Below, piece after piece: positions 1-9,394 of a DNA stretch of 21,168 nt. Source of the stretch: Hamiltosporidium magnivora (taxonomy: Eukaryota; Microsporidia; Dubosqiidae). The stretch is from NCBI GenBank assembly GCA_004325065.1, contig PITI01000110.1, positions 1 to 21,168 of the forward strand. Reading direction: 5' to 3'. Within the stretch, counting starts at the first letter, position 1. Each line of letters begins with the position of its first letter. The translations under genes and the position numbers were made by a program. The notes beneath the pieces were generated by a model. That model was given only the letters and a program-made list of their open reading frames with translations. It did not search any database and was not told where the DNA came from.

Positions 1-713
1 AATAACCGTAAAAATTTCAATATTATTACATCTAATTATGTTCATTTATACTAATATATATCTGTTTGATTTCTAGTAATGTCTTTTGAAATTAAATTTT
101 TTTCCAAATATTGTAAAGTTATTATTTGGAAATTATAAAAACCAAAAAAATTGTTGGTAAAAATAGTTAAAGTTTCATTTAAAAACTTGTTTTTAATAAA
201 TTTAATGACCAAGCAATTAAATCTCTTTCACAAAGGTTCAATAAAAAATATATTTTCATAGTAAATCAAAAAATTAAATTAATCTCTTTTTTCACCATTT
301 AAAGAAAAATTATTTTTGCAAGACTTTAGTATTTTAAAAATAGAATAAATTTTAAAACATAACAAATTTCTTTTGAGTATAAATGTACGTACAAAAAATT
401 TTAAATTATTATTTGTTTTAAGCATTAATTGGTACTTTTTCTATGTTTATATCAACCAAATTATACTTCATATTTATTTATTAAAGATTCTAAAATTTTG
501 AATTCAGTTTTTAAATTAATTTTTTATTTCAATAGTTTATCGAACAATTTACTCACTTCAAACAAAATAATATCTTTTGTAAAAATGCTGGTTTGAAATA
601 AATAATTTTAGTGTCAATTGTAATTAAAAAGTTATGTTTTCAGTTTGCATTTTCCTTGATTAAAATTTGTTTACGTTTTAATTTAATTAATATTGTTACT
701 AAAAGTGAAATTA
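1..713. other. AT-rich gene-free stretch
   Basis: No reading frame of useful length and no start-proximal CCC/GGG signal was seen on either strand. The sequence is A/T homopolymer-rich with frequent stops in all frames. I see no tRNA-like, rRNA-like or tandem-repeat structure in it. Confidence 0.6.
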
Positions 714-1400
714 AGAATGCAAATGGAATTATCAACAAAAAAATCTACTTGACGCAATTGAGTGGAAAATGTGTATAAAATCGCACCACAATCGCCTTTG
801 TTACATGTAAATCTGTAACAAAAAAGATGGTCTTAAAAACGGTGACATTTTTTTCTTCGAAGTTAGTTTCTAGTTTTCCAAGTAACTAGATCATAAACGA
901 CGATTTACTTTTAGGTAAATTACTTCAAAAGGCATAAGAAGTTAGTCGTATTCACTCTGTTTGGAAGATCTACCGTTGTAAGGTACAAAAAAATATATCC
1001 TTTAAAGATGTGTAACATCAAACATTTGATTATACTGTTAGTATGGTGTTGCAGACACCAGGTTGACTCTATGAGAGCCATCAAGACAAAAATTATTGTA
1101 AATCTAACAGGTTTGCAAATTATATATCAAGTAAGAATACTTATGATTCTTTAGAACTAAAAGGCAAGTGTCAATCTGCGATAACACCTAAGTAACAAAC
1201 ATTAACCCATACTGGCAACCTACACAGTCATTTATTTAATTCTACAAATAAACCATAAAAATATTTGGGAGGTAAATATCCTAGCAAATACTGATGGAGT
1301 TAGAGGATGGAGGCATTTATTTAAACATAGAATTGCGCCAATGTAATGAAGACAATATAACACAAGCTACTATTTTAAAAAGATATGATATTCATTAAGT
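714..1400 (+). repeat. Diverged copy 1 of a 0.7-kb dispersed repeat
   Basis: This stretch aligns collinearly and in the same orientation with 9414-10142. Matching blocks include GTAACTAGAT near 882 and 9610, a GAAGA..TACCG block near 964 and 9693, a TTATACtGTT.GTATG block near 1029 and 9759, TGTAAATCT near 1097 and 9802, and the best block at the 3' end, GCTACTATTTTAAAAA near 1366 and 10101. The copies are clearly homologous but heavily diverged and have different stop patterns, so a conserved protein is unlikely. The left edge is approximate, and I found no convincing flanking duplication for this copy. The family is not recognised; it may be a SINE-like element or the 3' end of a LINE. Confidence 0.6.
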
Positions 1401-4400
1401 ATAGAAAACCATCTTTATGTAATTTAAGAGATATCGTTTTTACAATTAATTAAATGTTGTGCTCGATTAAAGCCAAGGAGATATATTAGAAATAGATAAA
1501 AAGAATTCAGCACCACATTAACGTGACTATCTCATCAAATAACATCATAAGAAAACAGAAATCAGACTTCAAAAACCAAATATTTATGAAAATCAACCAA
1601 TAATTACTCATACCGGAATTTTTAAAAGGTAAAGATGTTCAGATCGGTTCGCACATCTGAACTGACAAGTCTATAAATAAACTAAAGAATTACAAAATAC
1701 ATCAAAAAAAAAAGATAAGAAACTAGTTTTGCTTCAATTCAGAAAATATTGCGAATCAGAAAGGTACAAAAACAAATAAAAATTATTGTATAAACTTTTC
1801 TACAGAATATTTTGATCTGAAATGACCTTTTCTTGTAAATTGGTAGAAGAAGGACTAGGTTAAATAAAAATAAAGATTTCTTTTTATAATATCAAGTTGA
1901 AATGTGTAAGCGATTACTTTATATTAAAAATATGACATATCTTACGTAAGAAATATACACAGTGGCTTTAAAAACGAGGTGAAAATCAATATTAGAATTC
2001 ATGATACAAAACTGGAAATATTGAGAACTATTCATATTAAACACCACTAGACATAAAATTTAATAATAATTAAAAGTTTTCTATTTGTAGTATTCTAAGT
2101 GATAAATGTTTGATAATAAAATTTTTCTATTCAGATATAATATTCATACCTGTGGCAGTTAACAGATGAAGCTAGTTTTTAATAAATCAACCTTGAACAC
2201 ATTCATTAAAAAATGCATATATTATGAATTTGTATGTAAATTATTTTTAATTCATAGTAAAGATAAAACGTTGTCTGCAACAGCCCTGCAAGAGACATCT
2301 TAAGCTTAAACAAGATATTTGAAATGTTATGCTGCATGATGAAAGTAACAGGAAAAATGAAGAATTATCGCAATTTCTGACCATCGAAGGGGCCGTGATT
2401 AAAATGAGGTCTAAGAAACATTTAGAGAATCTATAATTTAAATATGAATATGCGAGTATGAACCAAAATATATAAGAGATCAATAGAAAGAGTACAGCAA
2501 AATAAAAGATATTTTAGAAAAATATAATACTGAGTTTTTAGTTAAAGCGCCGATTGACTTATAATTCAGAAATTATAAAAAAAAAATCACAGAAAAAGAC
2601 AGAATAACACCTGAATTTTTATAATTAAATCAAAGGGAGCTTTTTATGAGTACGCAATATTATCTTATAAGAGAAAACTACAATCTCTTTGGAACTTTAG
2701 AAGCTTCTTATACAGTCAGCTTTTGTCTTCGAGAATCTTTTTTTATAGAATCGAATGTTATTGGTTTTAGAATTACTTCATATAGAATTTTATAGCAAAG
2801 AAGTAGTTATGATGAAAATGAAAGAGGTTTTCTTTAGCTAGCGTGAATAAAAAAATTAATTACATTAAAATTTAGGGAATTATATGCAAAAGATTGAAAT
2901 AAAAATAATGATATAATTCTTTGAAATTCAAGAAATTATTTGAGCAACAAGAATTTCAATCTAATTTATATAATTCAGTCAGTTTAATGTAAATTAAACT
3001 TTTTTTAGATATTATCTTTGCATATAAAGATCTTTAAAATACATTTCTAAAAATATAATGAAATTTTTTTGAAAAATTTAAGTTAAATTATACTAATCAT
3101 ATCATTTATAACCGAATATAGCCACGAAATTAAAGATTTTCAAATAAAATTGGTTTAGTAATATATGAAAAATAACAAACGAATCAAATTTTTGCAAGCA
3201 TAATAGAGAGTAATTTCTTATGCCAACAATTTTTTTTATTCATCATTAAATCGTAAATCAATTCTGCTTGTTTTAATATCGATCGTGAATATCAGAAGGT
3301 ATCAGAAAATTGTTAGAATACATAAAGTTTATAGACTTAAAATGATTCTTGGTCGAAGCAAAAAAGTATAAATCTGAGATATGTAATCCGAGAATTTTTA
3401 AAATGACTGAAATAAAAGAAACAAAAACAAGTTTGACACCGTATCTCATGTGTCTTTTAATTTGTCTTGCAATAAAATATAATTTAAATTCAAAACATAT
3501 ACAAGAGATAGATTATTTCCGAAATCAATTGATACATCACTAAAAAACAATATTGATGGCATTAGTAAAATAAGAATAATCTATAATCATTTTTTTAACT
3601 ATAGCAGTCGAATCAGCAAAAGTTAGGCAAATCACATATTAATTTGAGAAACAAAATAATAAAATAATTTATCCTACAGTAATCGAAGAAATTTTTTGAT
3701 GCTTTTTTTATGGATTTAAAATTTTATAGATTTTCACTTACCTAGGAACATTTATAGACGCTTATATTCATATTAAATAATATTGTGACAGATCACAAAG
3801 ATTATACTTGAATACAACACTCAATATATCCGACTAGGATAAATTTGAAGTCAAAAAAGCAATTTTTTTTCAGTCGAAATTAGAATTACATGCATGGGGA
3901 ACCCGTGATATGATAGTTAAGAAGCGACACAATCAGCTACATATTAATGAAGAATATTCGTAATACCGTAATAATAAAGCAGAACAAAAGAAAAGTAATA
4001 TAATTTTACATGGATCGAATTTGCTTCTAAGATATAAAAGTAAAGAATATGATGGCTAATAAATGTATAAAAAGGCTAAGAAAAACTATGCATTAAAGAA
4101 AATTGTTTGGTCAAAATATAGGGAAAGATAATGCCTAAATAAATGCGTAATACTATAATATATAATTTAAAATAGTTAAAATATTTTACCACCATGATGA
4201 ACAAATATGATAGATATGATAAGAAACGCAAGGAAACACCGATTCGAATCAACAACAACACTCTGTTCCTTTTCAAATTTTTATATGGTTCAATATTTCT
4301 ATCTTTCTTATATTCATATTTTTTTCTCACTAAAAATTATATTCTTCATTTTTGTATTAAAAGAAACATTTATTTAAACACATTCATTTAGATTTTACAA

Positions 4401-4560
4401 GCTACCATAACAAATCTGTATTTTAAATATCCGACTAAAATTTTATGAAAATATAAAAAAATATTTTTGATTTTTTTTCAAAAAGATTTTATAATTCTAA
4501 CACCAATCTTTTTTAAATATTAAATCTACATAATTTAAAAAACCAATAGAAACTAAAAAT
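1401..4560. other. Long gene-poor stretch with possible decayed coding
   Basis: No intact gene is supported over about 3.2 kb. Fragments with non-random amino-acid content occur near 1540-1720 and 2325-2440 on the plus strand, broken by stops and frame changes, and there is a 49-codon frame at 2646-2795 with GGG eleven bases before its ATG. None matches a family I recognise. Two overlapping frames on opposite strands around 4076-4391 are lysine/tyrosine/phenylalanine-rich, as expected of translated AT-rich DNA, and lack the start signal seen at the real genes. A hairpin at 1637-1662 is listed separately. Confidence 0.5.
1637..1662. repeat. 8-bp perfect inverted repeat, 10-nt loop
   Basis: GTTCAGAT at 1637-1644 is followed ten bases later by its exact reverse complement ATCTGAAC at 1655-1662. 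The loop is CGGTTCGCAC, which is GC-richer than its surroundings. No gene lies close enough to assign a role. It could be chance, or a remnant of a mobile element end. Confidence 0.4.
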
Positions 4561-4576
4561 ATATAAAAAAACTACA

Positions 4577-4582
4577 TTTATT
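4577..4582 (-). terminator. AATAAA polyadenylation signal overlapping Not4 stop
   Basis: On the minus strand the hexamer AATAAA overlaps the TAA stop of the Not4-like gene (stop at 4583-4581, followed directly by a second TAA). A polyadenylation signal overlapping or abutting the stop fits the very short 3' untranslated regions of microsporidian mRNAs. In AT-rich DNA this hexamer also arises by chance, so its function is inferred. Confidence 0.4.
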
Positions 4583-5198
4583 AAAAATCGTTCGGTTCAA
4601 AGTTGATTTTTTCTGGAATTCTGTAATTTCTCTTCTCTTTATATTTAAACAGACTATGAAGACTTATATCAATATCTGTCTTTTTACCGATAACTTCTTT
4701 ATTTTTATTTTTACTTTCAAAACTGTGCAATTTGTGTTTGCTATTACACATTTCATCTTTGGTAAGTGAATCACAGACACTTCCTGGTTCATGCAAATAC
4801 ATACATTCAGAATTTTGACAAACAACATTTTTTAAATAAAACGAACAATACTTTGTAGTTCCGTACGTACATTTTATAATTCTGTTGTCCAATAAACTTT
4901 CATCCACTTCTGTAATACATTTACTGGCTTCACTTTCTTCTGAATATGTTATGTATGCACTTGCTGTCGTGTCTAAACTCGAAGTTCTTTTGTTTACAAC
5001 AAGTTTCTTTATTGATCCGAATTGACCAAAAAATTCATTTCTTTTTAAAAGATTATCATCAGCATATTTTTGTGGAATGCCTATTACATAAACCAAATTC
5101 TTTTGAATAACTCGTATATTACAATAATTCTTTTTATCAGATAAATCTGTCGCGTTTTCATATGTGACGGTTTCTCCAATATTTAACCTGTCTATCAT
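4581..5198 (-). CDS. NOT4: Not4/CNOT4-like RRM + CCCH zinc-finger protein lacking the RING
   Basis: A 205-residue protein. Residues 33-113 form an RRM of the CNOT4 type: VIQKNLVYVIGIPQKYAD, then LKRNEFFGQFGSIKKLVVNK, then ASAYITY. It is followed by GTTKYCSFYLKN and a CCCH finger with C118, C127, C132 and H136 (C-X8-C-X4-C-X3-H) in CMYLHE context. This RRM-CCCH block is diagnostic of Not4, the E3 ligase of the Ccr4-Not complex in mRNA decay and co-translational quality control. In yeast and animals a C4C4 RING precedes it; here only 32 residues precede the RRM, with a single cysteine (C26), so the RING is absent. I place the start at 5198, not at the upstream in-frame TTG at 5276, because ACCCTT directly precedes this ATG. 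The tail after residue 145 is lysine-rich and not conserved to my eye. The family call is firm; E3 activity is unlikely. Confidence 0.88.
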   Translation of the reverse strand: MIDRLNIGETVTYENATDLSDKKNYCNIRVIQKNLVYVIGIPQKYADDNLLKRNEFFGQFGSIKKLVVNKRTSSLDTTASAYITYSEESEASKCITEVDESLLDNRIIKCTYGTTKYCSFYLKNVVCQNSECMYLHEPGSVCDSLTKDEMCNSKHKLHSFESKNKNKEVIGKKTDIDISLHSLFKYKEKRNYRIPEKINFEPNDF

Positions 5199-5205
5199 AA
5201 GGGTT
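5199..5205 (-). promoter_or_regulatory. CCC-type start signal of the Not4-like gene
   Basis: Reading the minus strand, CCC (5203-5201) sits two bases before the ATG at 5198, in the context AACCAACCCTTATG. Microsporidian genes commonly carry CCC- or GGG-like triplets just upstream of the start codon. Its presence decides the start in favour of residue M at 5198. Confidence 0.65.
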
Positions 5206-5329
5206 GGTTTATACAAAGTATGAAATAGAAATGTATTGTAAATATAATTACGTAATGTATTTTTAATTAAACACAAACCATTTTATGATGTAAAATATAT
5301 TTGAGCTTCAAAAATTATTGATTTAGAAA

Positions 5330-5690
5330 TTTTTAAAAATAATTTTTATGAAGTATTTGACAAAAAGATTTGAGATAAATTTAAGAAAAGGATTTTAAGC
5401 GATTTGAAAGACCAATTGTAAGAAAAATTTTAAATTATTAAGAGAAATATTTGAGGAAATTTAAGAGACTGATTTAAGAAATTTATTAGATAGATTTTGA
5501 AAAGATTTTAAGAAGAAAAAATTATAAATATTCCGAAGAAATATTCAAAAGACGGATTTAAAAGCATATTCAAGATAATGATTAAACGATTTAGAATATT
5601 TTTTAAGCGATTACAAAAAAAACTAATTTGGTGTTTATAATTTTAATTTTTTATTTCAGAAGAAGAAAAACTAAAAAAAAATTTAAAGAA
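5330..5690 (+). repeat. Purine-skewed degenerate repeat tract
   Basis: The plus strand is strongly purine-biased and repeats variants of GATTTAAGA/GATTTTAAG at irregular spacing: 5391, 5401, 5471, 5493, 5505, 5554 and 5589. Two instances of TAAGCGATT lie near 5397 and 5604. No coding frame survives. It lies between the start of the Not4-like gene and retrotransposon copy A. It may be a decayed low-complexity tandem array; no defined unit length can be given. Confidence 0.4.
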
Positions 5691-5879
5691 AGATAAATTT
5701 ACTCTATCATGGAATATTTAAAGGTAAAAAATAAGAAATTGCTATTTTTAAAATTCTTTTATAATTCTACTATATCTTACTTATTCCGGTCTTTATGCAA
5801 CTTTGCTATGAACAATTTAGAATTCTTAATATATTAAATAGAACCAATAAAAGATTATTAAATATAAAGAATTATAATA

Positions 5880-7260
5880 ATAAAGTAAACGATGATGCAG
5901 TGAGTGCGGTTTGGTAAGGAATAAGATACATCTTCGCACATGATGTAAAGAGCGTTTGTGCTTCCTTTAACAGAACTTGGAAGAGGTCTTCATAGTGTTG
6001 AGTTACAAAGCGAACATATGCTTCTGCAACTCTTGGATTATTTGAAAAAAGTAAAGAAATATCAACTAGACGAGCAGCAATCCTCAAGGTGGAGAATAAT
6101 AATCAAACCCATCTTGCACTAATACAAGGCTTCTTAAAGTAAAGTACAGTTGGTAGATGAAGTTCTAAGAAGAATTTAAAAGAAGCTCAACTTTCAAAAC
6201 TATATAAAGAAATAGAAAAACGAAAACTCCATTCAAAGTTGTGTAATGCAAGAAAAAAGCGAGCTTGTAAGTGTTAGTGACTCTTCAAGAAAGCTAAAGA
6301 AAGCGAACATTAGGCTATGAAATGAAGCTGTGTTCTACTATATTTAGGATAGAAATGTATTATAGGGAGCAGATGGTATGTGCCAACACTTCAATAAATC
6401 TGGTAAGACTGTAGATCATCTAGCAACTTGATGTGAAAAAAATGCTAGACCATGACGTAAACAAATGGCATAATGAAGTGGTTAGATGCCTACACTTACT
6501 TCTCCTAAATAGATATAAGTTTAAGTTCTCAAAACGAATTAGAAGCTTCTCTGCTCAAGAAATTCTTGATAATGAGTAGGTAGAGATAAAGGTGGAGACT
6601 AGAATAAAAACTGATGTTAAAATTCAGAATAATAGACCCGACATATTTATTTTAGATAAGAAGAAGAATAAGATAACACACATTAAAGTAGGAATAAGTT
6701 TCCAAGATTCACTTTAAATAGTTGAAACAGAGAAGCCTAGGAAGTATGACTCATTACCAAATGAGTTGGGTCTCTTTTATAAATTTATTGTAGAGATAAT
6801 TCCTTGTATGATGAGATGGGACGGTATTGTGAAAAAATGCCATAAGATGTATGTTAAAAGACTACAGATATTCCTGAATGTAGAGGCATATATGCAATCC
6901 ATAGTAGTCAAGAAGAAGGTCGAAACGATTTCTTTTGATCGACGAAAAAGACTTGAGTCTAGACCAAATGCCGAAGAGAGCAGGGAGAGAACGTCATTGT
7001 GTGTTATTTTAGAAGCTGAGATGCATAAACAACCAACACCCCTTTTAAAGCAATTAGACAACGAGGAAGTTAGTGTAAAAACAGAAAATAAGAAAAATAT
7101 TATACCCCTTATTTTGGATGGTGTAACAACAGCAAAGGAACCATCAATTAATGCAAATGAAGAGTTGGTGTTGAAGGAAGAAATAGAAGTGGTTGGAATA
7201 GTGGAAAGAACTATTTAAAAAAAATAGAAAATTTGTTAACCCAGAATTCTATTAAATAAA
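5880..7260 (+). mobile_element. Retrotransposon copy A: 5'-truncated, decayed RLE-type non-LTR element
   Basis: Nucleotide similarity to copy B (11848-13492, opposite strand) runs throughout. In order it holds the RT thumb remnant (about 5890-6350), a CCHC knuckle remnant (about 6375-6440), the RHN-equivalent position, the endonuclease RPD motif (6634-6642) and a long lysine/glutamate-rich C-terminal tail ending at a TAA at 7216-7218. It is dead. The second knuckle cysteine is Phe, a TGA lies at 6429, an extra A in the run near 6437-6443 shifts the frame, TAG lies at 6577, TAA at 6715, the RHN arginine is Trp (6466-6468), and the catalytic Glu of PD-X14-E is Lys (6685-6687). The last 150 codons (6766-7218) remain open. 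The 5' edge is where similarity fades; the 3' edge is set by comparison with B and C. No clear target-site duplication could be told from the AT-rich flanks. Confidence 0.85.
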
Positions 7261-7291
7261 TTAATTAGATTATAAAATTTTAAAATATTTA

Positions 7292-7305
7292 AGCCTCTTA
7301 TAAAT
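7292..7305. repeat. 3'-side direct repeat flanking copy C (likely target-site duplication)
   Basis: AGCCTCTTATAAAT recurs exactly at 7536-7549, and the two bracket the segment related to copies A and B. The 3' end of the element deduced from copy B falls just at this point, which supports a target-site duplication rather than chance. Confidence 0.55.
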
Positions 7306-7535
7306 TTTTTAGTTATTAAAATTCGGGGTTAAAACATTTTTACCATTTTTATATGTTTTATTCTACCTCTTTAACCATTTTTGTTTCTTCTTCCAAATCC
7401 GACTCTTCATTTATGTTATTGGTCGGTTCCTCCTTGTGAAACAAGGGGTGTATTATTTTTTGGTTTTAAAATTTTAACACCATCTTCCTCTCTTTTCGCT
7501 TCTTTTAAAGGGGGTGTATTGGTTCCTCATGCTTC
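7306..7535 (-). mobile_element. Retrotransposon copy C: 230-bp 3'-end remnant
   Basis: The minus strand encodes scraps of the same C-terminal tail as copies A and B, for example TPPLKEAKREEDGVK against TPSLKELKNEEDSVK in B, then NEESDLEEE against NEELELKEE. The frame is broken by indels, and its stop (7360-7358) corresponds to the element's terminal stop. It then shares the 3' untranslated block TTAACCC.GAATTTTAATAACTAAA. The copy is severely 5'-truncated, as is usual after incomplete target-primed reverse transcription. It lies tail to tail with copy A, 45 bp away, and is bracketed by an exact 14-bp direct repeat. A spurious plus-strand frame at 7381-7647 is its antisense shadow. Confidence 0.75.
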
Positions 7536-7549
7536 AGCCTCTTATAAAT
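7536..7549. repeat. 5'-side direct repeat flanking copy C
   Basis: Exact partner of the 14-mer at 7292-7305. In the orientation of copy C it lies immediately before the first base of recognisable element sequence. Some weak similarity to copy A (TCATTGT) extends beyond it, which leaves a little doubt. Confidence 0.5.
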
Positions 7550-7748
7550 ACAATGATTTCTTTTTAAAATATAAGATTGGTACAAGTAATTATACGAGTG
7601 AAATATACAAATATAAAGCAAAATTTTATTTTCTATTCTTAATTTAATTAATATCACTTACGAATTTTAAGAAAAATATTTTTATGAATTGTAAAGAAAT
7701 AATTATTTTTGATTCCTAAAAAAAAGTAAAAAATTTAAATCCCATTTT

Positions 7749-7754
7749 TTTATT
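7749..7754 (-). terminator. AATAAA signal overlapping the proteasome gene stop
   Basis: On the minus strand the last codon GAA and the TAA stop form AATAAA with the following bases, the same arrangement as at the Not4-like gene. It suggests an extremely short 3' untranslated region, although chance occurrence in AT-rich DNA is possible. Confidence 0.4.
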
Positions 7755-8439
7755 CCAAATATTTTTGAGCCTCAACAGAGAAAGTTTTTCCATCTTTGAG
7801 ACAAAAAATATCTATGTTTTCTTGATTCAATGCCCCACTTTCAGGATATGCATTTTTAAGTGCTGCTATCCCGACATGTATAAGTCCTTCCAAATCAAGT
7901 TCATTGAGACTATTCACCTCACTTTCTAGGATGGTACGTGCAGATTGTGACCTATTTCCTATACTCATAGCATGTGCTTCTCTTATACGTCCAGTTGGTT
8001 CAAACTCAATAAGTCTAATACCTTCTGATTGTGTCATAAGTAAGCCACTCACCCCATACAATCTTGTACCAGAATACATCGTTCTAAATGAAGCTTCTAC
8101 ACACAAATCATCAAAAACAGACAAATGACTTATATTTCTATCTCTTATAACTTCTTCAGAAACACTTTTTTTGATTAAATAATCTACAATTTCTAATCCA
8201 TCATTTGTAATTCCAGAAAAGGTAAAAAGTGAAGAATCATTTATTTTATAAACTTTTTTGTTGTAATATGAAATATCATTTAACTGTCCTTTATAACCTA
8301 TCATTACACCACATTCATTGTTTTTTAGTGCGATTGAAACATTACCGAGCTCAACTGTCTTTTTTATGTAATCGAGCGGCTTTACTTTTCCTTCTGGTGT
8401 AAATACAGAAACATAGTTATAATCTGTTATTGAAGACAT
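7750..8439 (-). CDS. PRE5: 20S proteasome subunit alpha-6 (PSMA1 / Pre5 type)
   Basis: A 229-residue protein, close to yeast Pre5 in length and missing the acidic C-terminal extension of animal PSMA1. The N-terminal alpha-subunit signature is at residues 7-32 (YNYVSVFTPEGKVKPLDY, then the H0 helix). The subtype is set by AMSIGNRSQSARTILE at 157-172, matching the alpha-6 block AMSIG.RSQSART.LE, and by RLYGVSGLL at 126-134 in place of RPYGV. Alpha subunits form the outer heptameric ring that gates substrate entry and binds the regulatory particle; they carry no N-terminal catalytic threonine, and none is expected here. The H0 helix is altered: the usual QVEYA is PLDYI. The start is supported by the CCC triplet four bases before the ATG. 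The gene is single, with no operon partner, downstream of the inverted retrotransposon remnants. It is intact throughout. Confidence 0.95.
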   Translation of the reverse strand: MSSITDYNYVSVFTPEGKVKPLDYIKKTVELGNVSIALKNNECGVMIGYKGQLNDISYYNKKVYKINDSSLFTFSGITNDGLEIVDYLIKKSVSEEVIRDRNISHLSVFDDLCVEASFRTMYSGTRLYGVSGLLMTQSEGIRLIEFEPTGRIREAHAMSIGNRSQSARTILESEVNSLNELDLEGLIHVGIAALKNAYPESGALNQENIDIFCLKDGKTFSVEAQKYLE

Positions 8440-8453
8440 TCAAGGGTCACTTA
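8440..8453 (-). promoter_or_regulatory. CCC-type start signal of the proteasome alpha-6 gene
   Basis: Minus strand reads TTAAGTGACCCTTGAATG: CCC at 8446-8444, four bases before the ATG, with an AAATTA box a little further up. The CCCTT core is identical to that upstream of the Not4-like gene. The match to the microsporidian start-proximal signal is direct; its function is inferred. Confidence 0.65.
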
Positions 8454-9394
8454 ATTTGTTTTATGACAAAAAGAATTTTAAATGTTTTGATTTGAAAAAA
8501 AATGTAACTTTTTTAGGAAAAAGAAGTAGAAATTATTTTATAGAAAAAAATAATTTTAAATAAAATAGTCTGCAACAATCCAAAGGAATGAATGTTACAA
8601 ATATCAAAAGAAAAATAACAAAAAAAAATTGTAAGTTGTGAAAATTCCATTTATTTATGTTCTCATTGTTACCACCTTTGGTTCGATTCATAATTTCAAA
8701 GTTATTTATTTTAGAATTTTGCTCAAATTATAAATCCTTTGGAATTTTGTTCTGCTTTTTTGGCAGTTAAAATTTTAAGTTTTATTTTTTGCATCTTAAA
8801 TGCCTTGGCTTCTGATTATCTTTGCTGCAAATTTTTAATGAATGTGTAGACTTTTGTGGTTTTCAGTTCTTATCAAGATGAGGTCCTGTCTTTTTTATTG
8901 TTCATTCATTAGAAAAAAAAATTCGGATGTTTTTGTAGGATTTTATACCGTATATATATGCTTTATTCTTATAGAAATTCGTACTTCTTAAGTTATATCT
9001 CATAATATTTAGTTACAAAAGTTTATATGTTTTCTAAAAATAGATTATTGTTGCATACAAAGTATAATTAAGACACAATATATATACCAACACGAAAAAA
9101 TTTCTTTTTGACTTAGCAAATCATAGGCAAATCTTTCAGAGTTATTCAATATGATGATCCTTATTTAATCTGTTTTTTATCTGAAATACTATAAATGTTA
9201 TTTTCCCGAATTTTGACTTCGTTTAACTACAAAAGATCATTTTTAGCGTTTTTTCAACAGAGTAACTATTCTTGTGAATTTGGATTTGTATTTTTTAATG
9301 AGAAGTAAATGATTAAGAAAATTACTACATAATGTCGCTTTCATATTATAGCATTTTTTCACGTAGAGTCACTTAATTATCTGTGATATTATTT
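8454..9394. other. Gene-free AT-rich stretch
   Basis: About 0.9 kb upstream of the proteasome gene with no supported frame, RNA gene or repeat. A GGTTCGATTC string near 8680 resembles a tRNA T-arm but has no flanking stems. Plausibly it contains the proteasome gene's 5' flank and nothing else. Confidence 0.5.

Noticed and set aside
1057..1071. ACCAGGTTGACTCT resembles the start of microsporidian small-subunit rRNA, and ATTAACCCAT occurs near 1201.
   Set aside because: The spacing is about 100 bases too long, the rest shows no rRNA conservation, and the homologous positions in the second repeat copy do not match rRNA.
3349..3543. 64-codon plus-strand frame.
   Set aside because: Begins with TTG, shows no family resemblance, and has no start signal at its internal ATG.
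4076..4391. Two overlapping frames of 65 and 84 codons on opposite strands.
   Set aside because: Composition is that of translated AT-rich DNA, one lacks an ATG start, there is no CCC/GGG signal, and no family resemblance.
5199..5276. 26-codon N-terminal extension of the Not4-like protein starting at a TTG.
   Set aside because: Non-ATG start, no conservation with Not4, and the CCC signal sits directly at the internal ATG at 5198.
5709..5837. About 43-codon plus-strand frame beginning MEYLKVKNKK.
   Set aside because: No upstream CCC/GGG triplet, low-complexity composition, and no recognisable similarity.
8678..8690. GGTTCGATTC resembling a tRNA T-arm / B box; a similar GATTCGAATC near 4240 and GGTTCAAATT near 16251.
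   Set aside because: No T-stem pairing, no anticodon arm and no acceptor stem could be formed with the flanking bases.
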